Of a stretch of 18,532 nucleotides of DNA, positions 1 through 6,724 are shown one piece after another. The DNA lies in assembly GCA_002495055.1 (NCBI GenBank), contig DADR01000007.1, positions 49,423-67,954 of the forward strand. The letters run 5' to 3'. A program made the position numbers and the translations under genes. Source of the stretch: Methanoregula sp. UBA247. GTDB taxonomy: Archaea; Halobacteriota; Methanomicrobia; Methanomicrobiales; Methanospirillaceae. The notes beneath the pieces were generated by a model. It was given only the letters and a program-made list of their open reading frames with translations. It did no database searches and was not told the origin of the DNA. Position 1 is the stretch's first letter; every line of letters begins with the position of its first letter.

Positions 1-21
1 GTTCGAATCTGCTCCGGGCTA
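1..21 (+). tRNA. 3' end of a tRNA gene (partial, possibly tRNA-Gln)
   Basis: The window begins inside a T arm: G53 followed by the seven-base loop TTCGAAT (2-8), the 3' half of the T stem CTGCT (9-13), the 3' acceptor strand CCGGGCT (14-20) and discriminator A (21). No CCA is encoded. A T-rich stretch (25-29) could end the transcript. The missing 5' acceptor strand should read AGCCCGG; an A1-U72 start is common in tRNA-Gln, but the anticodon is outside the window, so the identity is a guess. Confidence 0.72.
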
Positions 22-81
22 CTCCTTTTCATCACAGGTTTAATTAATGAGGGTCCCTGCCGTTTTGGCTTACGCATTGAA

Positions 82-768
82 TTATGCAATCAGGGCCGGA
101 AGAATGCAACAAAAAAATACAGAGCCGAATGTGCCGGCACCGCCAAAACTAACCTCGGGGATTTCAAGATCTTTTATTCGGAACAAATTTACGATATTTC
201 CTCCCAATAAAACTCCTGTTGTCCCGCTCACAAATGCGGTTACTGCCGCAGGTAGCCCGCTTCCCCCGGCAAGAAGCACCCCGGTAAGGAGTGCAGTAAG
301 TCCCGGGATGAGAAGCGGTACTTGTATCCCCGAACATACCACACGGCGCGTTAAAATAAAAGTAATGATTGCTACTATCGTGATGCCAGCACATACCGGA
401 AAAAGCAGGGAAGTTCCCGTGAGCAGGATTGCCTTATACACCATGTACAGGGATAAACAAACAGGAATAACAGCACCCCCAAGGTTCAGGGATATCGTTG
501 TGTCCCATACCTGAGCGGATGCATTATCCTGGGAAACCCGGATCATATCACGCCGGATACGATACACCGGAACATTAACAAAACTCCCGATCAGCATCAC
601 CAACACAACAGCGAGTGCAGAAATCCACGAAAATCCCAACCGGGTGAATGCTGCACCGATCAGCCCGAGAATGAGGAGGGGGATGGAAATGATTACGAGC
701 ACCACGACAATAATGAGCATGAACACGGAAAGCGGGCCAGCAGAAAAGAAACGCACTCCATCGCTCAA
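82..768 (-). CDS. DUF1614 family integral membrane protein
   Basis: A 228-residue protein with about six or seven hydrophobic segments and almost no soluble domain. It matches the DUF1614 family as I know it: a hydrophobic N-terminus, a GSxxNxPxYRI motif (around 61-71), an NLGGAxIPxxLSLY stretch (around 95-108), a glycine-rich GTxGxLLGxNIxNL segment, and a C-terminal GGAGTF motif. Function is unknown. The residue after GGAGTF is Gly, where family members usually have Asp. The start is TTG at 768; a GAGG sequence overlapping the flpA stop lies about 8 nt upstream, and no ATG occurs before residue 17. It begins 9 nt after the flpA stop, so it is probably the last gene of a nop5-flpA transcript. 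No role in RNA modification follows from that. Confidence 0.88.
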   Translation of the reverse strand: MSDGVRFFSAGPLSVFMLIIVVVLVIISIPLLILGLIGAAFTRLGFSWISALAVVLVMLIGSFVNVPVYRIRRDMIRVSQDNASAQVWDTTISLNLGGAVIPVCLSLYMVYKAILLTGTSLLFPVCAGITIVAIITFILTRRVVCSGIQVPLLIPGLTALLTGVLLAGGSGLPAAVTAFVSGTTGVLLGGNIVNLFRIKDLEIPEVSFGGAGTFGSVFFCCILPALIA

Positions 769-777
769 GGTCAGGCC

Positions 778-1386
778 TCACACAACCGGTTTTGTACAGA
801 CAATTGCTGCGTGATCATGATGGTAAGGGGCAAGCCATTTACATTCCTGCACAATAAGGCCGGCTGAAGTAAGAGCATCAAGGGTATCTTGGAATACTTC
901 AGCAGGTTCCTTTCTCACATCGACACTCCGCGTCTTGAGCATAAGAATTAAAATTCCCCCGGTTTTTAAGAACGAACAATTTCGCAGGGCAATACTTGCC
1001 TGTTCCGGTTGAGCGACATCCTGGTAGAGCAGATCAATAGTTTCAACCAGCATGGCATATTGTTCGGGACGGGCTGCATCTGCCATAATCGGGATGACAT
1101 TCCGTCGCCGCCGGGATACTTCAAGGAGATCCTGCATGGGGCGGGGGGCAAACTCCACAGCATACACTACGTCAACATAATCTGCCACATGAGAGACTGT
1201 TGTCCCATTCGCCGCTCCAAGATACAGCACTCGCATTCCGGGAGTCAGCTCGATACCTGTTCCCACATGATAGAGTGCAGATAATTTGCTTCGGTGAGGG
1301 TCCCATACCCTGGCACCGCCAAGCATCCGTTCGTTGTAGACACCCCCCTGACCCTGAGATACTAAAACATCACCAATCCAGATCAC
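778..1386 (-). CDS. flpA: Fibrillarin-like rRNA/tRNA 2'-O-methyltransferase
   Basis: SAM-dependent methyltransferase of the archaeal box C/D sRNP, which 2'-O-methylates rRNA and tRNA sites chosen by guide RNAs. The 202-residue protein has the SAM-binding motif VLYLGAANGTT (53-63) and the acidic VYAVEFAPR segment (74-82). All four residues of the fibrillarin K-D-K-H tetrad are visible: K34 (RSKL), D123 (YQDVAQP), K151 (LKTRS) and H192 (DHA). It is compact and lacks the Gly/Arg-rich eukaryotic tail, as in archaea. The start is GTG at 1386, overlapping the nop5 stop (GTGA); a GAGGAG Shine-Dalgarno sequence lies about 6 nt upstream. The overlap implies translational coupling with nop5, its direct partner in the complex. 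Confidence 0.97.
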   Translation of the reverse strand: MIWIGDVLVSQGQGGVYNERMLGGARVWDPHRSKLSALYHVGTGIELTPGMRVLYLGAANGTTVSHVADYVDVVYAVEFAPRPMQDLLEVSRRRRNVIPIMADAARPEQYAMLVETIDLLYQDVAQPEQASIALRNCSFLKTGGILILMLKTRSVDVRKEPAEVFQDTLDALTSAGLIVQECKWLAPYHHDHAAIVCTKPVV

Positions 1387-2246
1387 GGTTCGCTCCTCTT
1401 TCCCGTTACATCGATACGTTCCTGCGCTCCATCAAGAAATTCCGGTGCTGGAACTCCCCTGAAATAGTCAATCCGCGCTGCAATCGCAAGTTTTCCGGCG
1501 AGAACCCGGGCGACCTTTCCCCGGACTTCGCGGGGTGCGTTGTGCACCCGCCGGTGTTGAAAGATGATCCCATGCTTGGGGCAGGGAGACCGTGTTTTCA
1601 GGTGGGAAAACAGTGCTGTACGGGCACCAAGGACCTGGATCGCGCTTGCCGGTAACCGGGAGAGTAAAAGAAGCCCCCCGGCATGCGACAGGAGCCGTGC
1701 AGCAACAAGCCCGCCAATAAGCGCACTGGTGTTGGGCATTACATCATTCGCCCGTGCCGAAACCTCTTTTGCGAGAATAGTCCGGGTTGCTGCAAGCTGT
1801 TCGATCTCCCCTGCCACTTTGCCAAGTGCCCCTTTACTCTTCTCGCGCATGGTTTTAACCAGCACATGAGCCGGGGTCCTGCGATACTTGCGTGAGAAAG
1901 CCGGGTGCCTGACCACGTACCATTCCGCTGCCCGTTCCGAGAGGAGGTTAATGACGGTATCGATCTCATCAAGTGTTCTTACCATCTGGAGCAGTTCTGC
2001 ATCTTTTCTTGAGTACTGCTCCCTTATTGAACGTTCGGCAGCGGCAATGCAGACTTCCTGTAATCTGCCGAGATAATCAATGCGATCACGACATGCACCA
2101 CAAAGAACTGCCTGCTCCCATTCCAGGGGAATAAAAGAGTCCATTTCGGGGGTAATCGATTGAACGCGATCGATGATTGCATTTGAATCTCCGATAAACA
2201 ATATACAGCGTCCCTCAACCACATCACCGAACCAGTAGGAATGCAT
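1383..2246 (-). CDS. nop5: Nop5 (Nop56/58-like) box C/D sRNP core protein
   Basis: Scaffold of the box C/D sRNP: it bridges L7Ae bound to the kink-turn and fibrillarin. The 287-residue protein has a diverged N-terminal domain, a helical coiled-coil middle (around 85-165) and the C-terminal Nop domain. The Nop signature is clear around 205-275: GARTALFSHLKTRSPCPKHG, then IIFQHRRVHNAPREVRGKVAR and the SxKLAIAARIDYF-like helix, here GKLAIAARIDYF. The length is short for the family (often 320-400 residues) and the lysine-rich C-terminal tail is reduced, as in other short archaeal versions. It starts with ATG at 2246, about 28 nt from a TATA-like box, so the mRNA is probably leaderless. L7Ae is not in the window. 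Confidence 0.95.
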   Translation of the reverse strand: MHSYWFGDVVEGRCILFIGDSNAIIDRVQSITPEMDSFIPLEWEQAVLCGACRDRIDYLGRLQEVCIAAAERSIREQYSRKDAELLQMVRTLDEIDTVINLLSERAAEWYVVRHPAFSRKYRRTPAHVLVKTMREKSKGALGKVAGEIEQLAATRTILAKEVSARANDVMPNTSALIGGLVAARLLSHAGGLLLLSRLPASAIQVLGARTALFSHLKTRSPCPKHGIIFQHRRVHNAPREVRGKVARVLAGKLAIAARIDYFRGVPAPEFLDGAQERIDVTGKRSEP

Positions 2247-2269
2247 TAGGGAAAATTATGGTTCGTGTC

Positions 2270-2281
2270 CGTATAAAACCA
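2270..2281 (-). promoter_or_regulatory. TATA-like box upstream of nop5
   Basis: On the minus strand the sequence reads GGTTTTATAC, centred about 28 nt upstream of the nop5 ATG. This is the spacing expected when transcription begins at or within a few bases of the start codon. No Shine-Dalgarno sequence precedes the ATG, which fits a leaderless mRNA. The call rests on position and base content only. Confidence 0.5.
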
Positions 2282-2322
2282 TAGATCGCGTGGGGCGGGA
2301 CGATGGAGAAATCACCATCAGA

Positions 2323-3537
2323 TCATATCCAGACAAGGTTAAAAGAGTAAAGTATGACCGGCACTATGATCGCGCCCATGCAGTAAACCCTCGGGACATT
2401 TACCAGATGCGGCACGAGTCCCAGTGCCGTTGCAAGGAGGAGAATAACGACGCCAAACGGGCCTGTGAGGATAACGCAAAGGATCACGATAAACACAATA
2501 ACCGTATGATTCAGCAATCTCCCATCTATCCCGTTAAGCCTGCTCGCAGAGCGGGATAATCCTACCGTAATACCAAACGCAGCACACGCGGCAAGAACAC
2601 CGATCACGGTTAGTTCACTCATGGTGGGTAATGGAAGTTCAGAGAGGGCAACCATTACACCGTTGCGCATCCGGGACAATGCGAACAGTGCAGCAAGTCC
2701 GATGAAAGCGTTTGACGTATTTGCCGCACTGGTCGCAAGGATATATGCCCGCCGGTTCTTTTCATATCCAATAAGCGAAGCCAGCACACCGTTTGCAGAT
2801 GCTGTAGAGAGACCCGGAAGCCATCCGACAGCGATCCCGGCGATTGTACCGAGTGCCGAATATTTCATAATGGTGCTGTCTTCCATCCGGATGCCTCGGA
2901 ATTGCTGTTTGGGCATTGTTCCCTGCGATGCTGTAAGGAGGACCGAAATACCAAACAACCCGGTGAGAAGTGGCATGAGGATGGCACTGCTCCCGGCAAG
3001 TGTGTGCCAGCTGAGGAAGGTGTAACGGAGTGAAAAAAATCCAAGAATCCCGGATATACAAAATAGTGCGAGCGCCCATCCAGGGGACTCGCTGGTAACG
3101 ATCATATACCCCATCACTGCGATCAACAGAATACCAATCCACCAGTCAAAGTAGGGCTGGAGAGCGGGAAGAAGGAAAAAACAGATTACTGAAAGAGGCA
3201 CTGCTATAACCATTGCACAGGCACTGCCAAGTGCTGCAATCCTCACAGCTTCCTCACCATGACCCTCGAGACAGAGAGCATGGGCCGGGAGAACAGCAAG
3301 TGAAGTATCAGTATCCGGAATACCAAGGAATGTGCTGGGAATGGCGTCCACGAATGTGTGCGTGATGAGGGCTGCAAACATCGCCCCGGCAAGCACGAGA
3401 GGCCCAAAAAGTGAGAGGAGTGCAACCTGTAGACTTAAGAGCACCCCGGCAAGGGTATTTGCATGCACACCAGGAATGATCCCGCTGACGGTACCAAGGA
3501 TTACTCCAATAAGAGTACCAAGCAGGATCTCAATCAT
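2323..3537 (-). CDS. TctA/DUF112-like membrane protein (predicted permease)
   Basis: A 404-residue polytopic membrane protein with about ten to twelve hydrophobic segments. It resembles the archaeal branch (COG1784) of the TctA permease family. The two halves carry matching GxxPG elements, GIIPGVHANT near 19-28 and GWLPGLSTAS near 238-247, which is the internal duplication typical of this family. Bacterial TctA needs a small membrane subunit TctB and a periplasmic binding protein TctC; neither is encoded nearby. The archaeal protein may therefore work alone, and the substrate cannot be deduced. A TATA-like GAATTTATG lies about 29 nt upstream of the ATG, again consistent with a leaderless message. 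It is divergent from hemD. Confidence 0.85.
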   Translation of the reverse strand: MIEILLGTLIGVILGTVSGIIPGVHANTLAGVLLSLQVALLSLFGPLVLAGAMFAALITHTFVDAIPSTFLGIPDTDTSLAVLPAHALCLEGHGEEAVRIAALGSACAMVIAVPLSVICFFLLPALQPYFDWWIGILLIAVMGYMIVTSESPGWALALFCISGILGFFSLRYTFLSWHTLAGSSAILMPLLTGLFGISVLLTASQGTMPKQQFRGIRMEDSTIMKYSALGTIAGIAVGWLPGLSTASANGVLASLIGYEKNRRAYILATSAANTSNAFIGLAALFALSRMRNGVMVALSELPLPTMSELTVIGVLAACAAFGITVGLSRSASRLNGIDGRLLNHTVIVFIVILCVILTGPFGVVILLLATALGLVPHLVNVPRVYCMGAIIVPVILYSFNLVWI

Positions 3538-3560
3538 TCACAAGAGATGTGAGAGAATGG

Positions 3561-3573
3561 ACATAAATTCACC
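3561..3573. promoter_or_regulatory. Divergent TATA-like element between the tctA-like gene and hemD
   Basis: An A/T-rich element (plus strand ACATAAATTC) lies in the 78-bp gap between divergent genes. Read on the minus strand (GAATTTATGT) it is centred about 29 nt from the tctA-like ATG. Read on the plus strand it would place initiation near 3592, upstream of the hemD Shine-Dalgarno sequence GAGGTGAT (3599-3606). One element may serve both genes, or hemD may use a second A/T-rich stretch around 3584-3596. Confidence 0.35.
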
Positions 3574-3615
3574 GAAATGCATACCATCATATCATTATGA
3601 GGTGATGAATCCGTA

Positions 3616-4305
3616 ATGAAGATCGCAGTCACCCGTCTTTTAGGGAAAGAAAAAAACGACAGCGCACGTTGCACACAGTTTGGTCATACCTGCTATAGTG
3701 TCCATCCTTTGCGCTCGGAAATCAGACCACAGGTAATAACAGATTTCATCGAAGCTGTGGAACATGATGAATTTGACTGCATATTCTTTACCAGCGCACT
3801 CCCGGCTAAGATTATCGCCCCGCTCCTGAACAGGTTCCCCCGGATAATTGCAATCGGACCGCAGACTGCAAAAGAACTTCAGCACTATGAGATCGATTGT
3901 GAAACCCTGACAAGTTTCTATTCAAAAGATTTTGTACCGTATCTGGGAGACTGGATCCGGGGGAAACATATCGGCATCCCGCGAGCAGATGTTCCGAATC
4001 CTTCACTTATTGAGGCAATCACTGCGGCTGGGGGCACCCCCCATGAATTTCGCTGTTACGGGCTGGAGTCCACCGGAGAGTCCCTGAATCTTGAGGGTGC
4101 TGATGCCATTCTTTTCACAAGCGCCATGTCATATACAAAAGCGGTATGGATGAATCGCCCGGGTCTGATGGTGATAGCAATCGGTGACATCACCGCAGCG
4201 ACAATGCGGGAAGCGGGAATGAACCCAGGGGTAGTCGGGGACGGTTCACTCGAAGGAACGATGAGAGCACTCAATAATTTTCTCACCACAAAGGGAAGTA
4301 ATTAA
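3616..4305 (+). CDS. hemD: Uroporphyrinogen-III synthase
   Basis: Cyclises hydroxymethylbilane, with inversion of ring D, to uroporphyrinogen III, the precursor of sirohaem, cobalamin and coenzyme F430 in methanogens. The 229-residue protein has the two-lobed HemD pattern. FDCIFFTSA (53-61) in lobe one is mirrored by ADAILFTSAMS (162-172) in lobe two, and AIGPQTAKEL (89-98) by AIGDITAATMREAG (around 187-200). The family is poorly conserved in sequence, and these repeated positions are the main recognisable signs. An AGGTGA sequence lies 10 nt before the ATG. The stop is one base before the cbf5 ATG (TAAAATG), so the two genes are almost certainly co-transcribed. No other tetrapyrrole gene is present in the window. 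Confidence 0.9.
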   Translation: MKIAVTRLLGKEKNDSARCTQFGHTCYSVHPLRSEIRPQVITDFIEAVEHDEFDCIFFTSALPAKIIAPLLNRFPRIIAIGPQTAKELQHYEIDCETLTSFYSKDFVPYLGDWIRGKHIGIPRADVPNPSLIEAITAAGGTPHEFRCYGLESTGESLNLEGADAILFTSAMSYTKAVWMNRPGLMVIAIGDITAATMREAGMNPGVVGDGSLEGTMRALNNFLTTKGSN

Positions 4306-4306
4306 A

Positions 4307-5302
4307 ATGACCGGATATGCTGATCGAGACGAGCCTCTCCATTTGTGGAACCACCCCGGGATAATTGTTATTGATAAACCGAGAGGTCCGTCAAGTCACC
4401 AGGTAGCTGCCTGGGTGGGAAAGATGCTCGGATGCCAGGTGGGGCATGCAGGAACACTCGACCCGCAGGTTTCCGGTGTGCTTCTTGTTATGCTCGGCAA
4501 CGCGGTGCGCCTCGCTCCGCTCCTTCTTCAGCATGATAAAGAATATATCTGCCTGATGCGGTTGCATGGTGATGTTGACAAAGCCCGAATCGAACAGATC
4601 GGTGTTGAGTTCACAGGAAGACTCTACCAACGCCCTCCACGGAAGAGTGCGGTCAAGCGTGTCCTCCGAATCAGAACCATCCTGAACCTTGAGATTCTTG
4701 ATATTAAAGAGCGCCTCGTCCTGTTCCGTGTCCGATGCGATGCCGGCACCTATATCCGCTCACTCTGCCACCATATGGGACTTGCACTGGGTGTCGGTGC
4801 ACACATGGTGGAACTACGCCGAACACAATCAGGTGTGTTCGGTGAGCGGGAATTGCATTCACTGCACGATGTACAGGATGCCTGTAACGCGGCAAAGGGA
4901 GAAGACCGCACCGTCCTCTCATCTATGATCCTCTCGGTGGATGCAGCAGTGCCTGATCTCCCTGCAGTTATTGTCCGGGATACAGCTATCGATGCTATTT
5001 GTCATGGCGCGGTGCTTGCAGGAGTTGGCATAATCAACTGTAATGAGTTCAAAAAAGACCAGACCGTTGCTGTTTTATCACAGAAAAAGGAGTTCATCTG
5101 TCTGGGCAGGGCACTGGTCCCATCCAATACCTTCAAACCCGGAGACACGGGTCTGGTTGTCAAACCGACAACCGTTTTTCTTCCACCAGGTACCTACCCC
5201 CGCGGTTGGACTAAATCAGAAAAGGTTAAGAAACCTGATAAAAGACTGAACAATCAATCTAAAAAAGAGATACCATTAAAAAAATACCCGTCTAACAAAT
5301 AG
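4307..5302 (+). CDS. cbf5: tRNA/rRNA pseudouridine synthase Cbf5 (archaeal TruB/dyskerin)
   Basis: Catalytic subunit of the archaeal H/ACA sRNP, which converts guide-selected uridines in rRNA to pseudouridine; it can also make pseudouridine 55 in tRNA. The catalytic motif GHAGTLDPQVSGVL places the nucleophile at D52. The TruB fold follows, with IVIDKPRGPSSH (20-31), YQRPPRKSAVKR (around 107-118), and RCDAGTYIRSLCHHMG (around 142-157). A PUA domain occupies about 225-300 (AVVARxx-like segment, LVPSNTFKPGDTGLVVKPTTVFLPPGTYPR). The last 30 residues are a lysine-rich tail. The length of 331 is typical. Nop10, Gar1 and L7Ae are not in the window. tRNA-Ser begins 12 nt after the stop. Confidence 0.96.
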   Translation: MTGYADRDEPLHLWNHPGIIVIDKPRGPSSHQVAAWVGKMLGCQVGHAGTLDPQVSGVLLVMLGNAVRLAPLLLQHDKEYICLMRLHGDVDKARIEQIGVEFTGRLYQRPPRKSAVKRVLRIRTILNLEILDIKERLVLFRVRCDAGTYIRSLCHHMGLALGVGAHMVELRRTQSGVFGERELHSLHDVQDACNAAKGEDRTVLSSMILSVDAAVPDLPAVIVRDTAIDAICHGAVLAGVGIINCNEFKKDQTVAVLSQKKEFICLGRALVPSNTFKPGDTGLVVKPTTVFLPPGTYPRGWTKSEKVKKPDKRLNNQSKKEIPLKKYPSNK

Positions 5303-5314
5303 GATACACTTTTT

Positions 5315-5398
5315 GCTGAGGTAGTCTAGCGGTAGGGCGCAGGCCTGGAAAGCCTGTGGTGCGAAAGTGCCTCGGGGGTTCAATTCCCCCCCTCAGCG
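5315..5398 (+). tRNA. tRNA-Ser (anticodon GGA)
   Basis: A complete class II tRNA. The acceptor pairs GCTGAGG (5315-5321) with CCTCAGC (5391-5397), with discriminator G at 5398 as expected for serine. The anticodon stem is CAGGC/GCCTG around loop CTGGAAA, giving anticodon GGA at 5347-5349. A 17-nt variable region (5357-5373) can form a short arm closed by a GAAA loop. The T stem is GGGGG/CCCCC around TTCAATT. CCA is not encoded. A run of five T at 5411-5415 may terminate it, which lies inside the 3' end of the convergent methyltransferase gene. The upstream A/T-rich stretch near 5280-5288, inside cbf5, is at the right distance for a TATA box. Confidence 0.96.
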
Positions 5399-5402
5399 TC
5401 TA

Positions 5403-6140
5403 TTATATCCTTTTTACACTTTCAGGAGAAGTACAGAGACATTCATTTGCAAAGGCAAAATATTCAGGTACGACTTCAAATCCGAGGAAATGACGTCCCT
5501 CGCGCTGTGAAACGATTGCCACCGTTCCTGAACCAAGGAATGGATCAAAGACCAGATCGCCGGGATTACTCGAATACGCCAGCATCTTTTTTACAATTTC
5601 TGAGGGAAGTTTTGTGGGGGTCTTCTTTTTTCCTTTCCAGTACTCACGGTTGATCACCCACACATCTTCCGGGTAATGGTCAATCTTATTGAAGGTATAC
5701 CGTTTTGGATCTTTTACCACAAACAGGATGTGATAATGACTGGTAACATATTTTTTCTTCGTGAAGACGCCGAATTGGTATTTCCAGATAAGATGGTTGA
5801 TAGTAGTGAATCCTGCCGCATCAATACCTTCAAGGATATCCCGGAGCCGGTTCCAGCCGGAAAATACATACATACTCCCGTCCGGGGCAAGCACCCGTGC
5901 AGCTTCTGCCATCCACCTTTGCGTGAAATCGTGGTATTCTCCCGGGGGGATCTCCTTATAGCCCTCCAAAACATTAGAACCGGTCCGGTTGTAATTTTCC
6001 CGTTGAGCTTTAAAATCAATGGCAAAAGGGGGGTCAGTGACGATGAGATCAATCACTCCATCAGAAATCATCGGCATAAGCTCGAGTGCATTGCCATGGT
6101 AAAGCATATCAGGATCGAAAGCACCCAGCTGCTTATTCAT
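5403..6140 (-). CDS. Orphan DNA methyltransferase, beta class (N6-adenine or N4-cytosine)
   Basis: SAM-dependent amino-methyltransferase acting on DNA. The catalytic motif DPPF (36-39) precedes the SAM-binding motif DPFLGSGTV (199-207), the motif order of the beta class. Also visible are RVLAPDGSMYVF (around 83-94), a segment rich in lysine and threonine before PSEIVKKMLAYSSNPGD, and the C-terminal GFEVVPEY helix. DPPF/DPPY is commonest in adenine enzymes, but N4-cytosine methylation cannot be excluded. The 245-residue protein has no room for a large target-recognition domain. No restriction endonuclease is next to it, so it is probably a solitary methylase. The ATG at 6140 shares its A with the iorB stop (TGATG) and has AGGA about 7 nt upstream; a GTG at 6146 is the alternative start. 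Confidence 0.92.
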   Translation of the reverse strand: MNKQLGAFDPDMLYHGNALELMPMISDGVIDLIVTDPPFAIDFKAQRENYNRTGSNVLEGYKEIPPGEYHDFTQRWMAEAARVLAPDGSMYVFSGWNRLRDILEGIDAAGFTTINHLIWKYQFGVFTKKKYVTSHYHILFVVKDPKRYTFNKIDHYPEDVWVINREYWKGKKKTPTKLPSEIVKKMLAYSSNPGDLVFDPFLGSGTVAIVSQREGRHFLGFEVVPEYFAFANECLCTSPESVKRI

Positions 6141-6724
6141 CAGCACGTCCTGCCAAATTCCCTACCCATCTCAAAGGCTTTCACGTTGATTTCAATGGTC
6201 TTTTTTGGGACAAGATCTCTGACCGCCGCACGAAGCGATTCGGGTTTAAGGGGGATTGTTTGAGATGCTGCGCCCAGCATCACCACGTTTTGAGACAGGG
6301 GACTTCCTGCTTCCTCTGCCATTTTATCGGCATCAAGGAGGCAGAGATTTTGTTTTTTCAACGCTGCAATGATCTCATCTTCTGTAGGTGCCACAAGATT
6401 TTGCGTATATACTGAGGTCGGGAGAACAAGATGCCGGTTCACTACCATCTTCCCATCTTTTTTCAGATAGTGGGAGTAGCGGAGCGCTTCGAGAAGATCA
6501 AACGAGATCAGGAGATCCGCTTGACCTGGGGGGATCAGCGGCCCGAACAGCCCGTTGACCCGGATATGACTCTCAACTGACCCTCCTCGTTGTGCCATAC
6601 CGTGCGTCTCCGCCCCTTTTATAGTCCGCCCTTCAATCAGGCATGCTTCTCCTAAAATATTAGAGGCAAGAATCGTCCCCTGACCACCGATTCCGACGAT
6701 AAGGATATCATAACCTGCGCTCAT
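6140..6724 (-). CDS. iorB: Indolepyruvate:ferredoxin oxidoreductase, beta subunit
   Basis: Small subunit of IorAB, which oxidatively decarboxylates aryl pyruvates (from Trp, Phe and Tyr) to aryl-acetyl-CoA and reduces ferredoxin. In methanogens it can also run in reverse to make aromatic amino acids from aryl acids. The 194-residue protein carries the pyruvate:ferredoxin oxidoreductase gamma-type domain: DILIVGIGGQGT (5-16), then AETHGMAQRGGSVESHIR (around 37-54), a hallmark of this family, and DLLISFDLLEALR. The ATG at 6724 overlaps the iorA stop (ATGA), so the two subunits are translationally coupled. An upstream in-frame ATG at 6781 would add 19 poorly conserved residues inside iorA and is less likely. 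Confidence 0.96.
   Translation of the reverse strand: MSAGYDILIVGIGGQGTILASNILGEACLIEGRTIKGAETHGMAQRGGSVESHIRVNGLFGPLIPPGQADLLISFDLLEALRYSHYLKKDGKMVVNRHLVLPTSVYTQNLVAPTEDEIIAALKKQNLCLLDADKMAEEAGSPLSQNVVMLGAASQTIPLKPESLRAAVRDLVPKKTIEINVKAFEMGREFGRTC

Noticed and set aside
3602..3608. GTGATGA, a match to box C of a C/D guide RNA, upstream of hemD
   Set aside because: No CTGA box D follows at a usable distance, and the bases are explained as the hemD Shine-Dalgarno sequence.
5043..5249. Plus-strand open frame overlapping the cbf5 PUA domain
   Set aside because: It is in a shifted frame within a well-conserved gene and has no independent support; it is one of many such shadow frames here.
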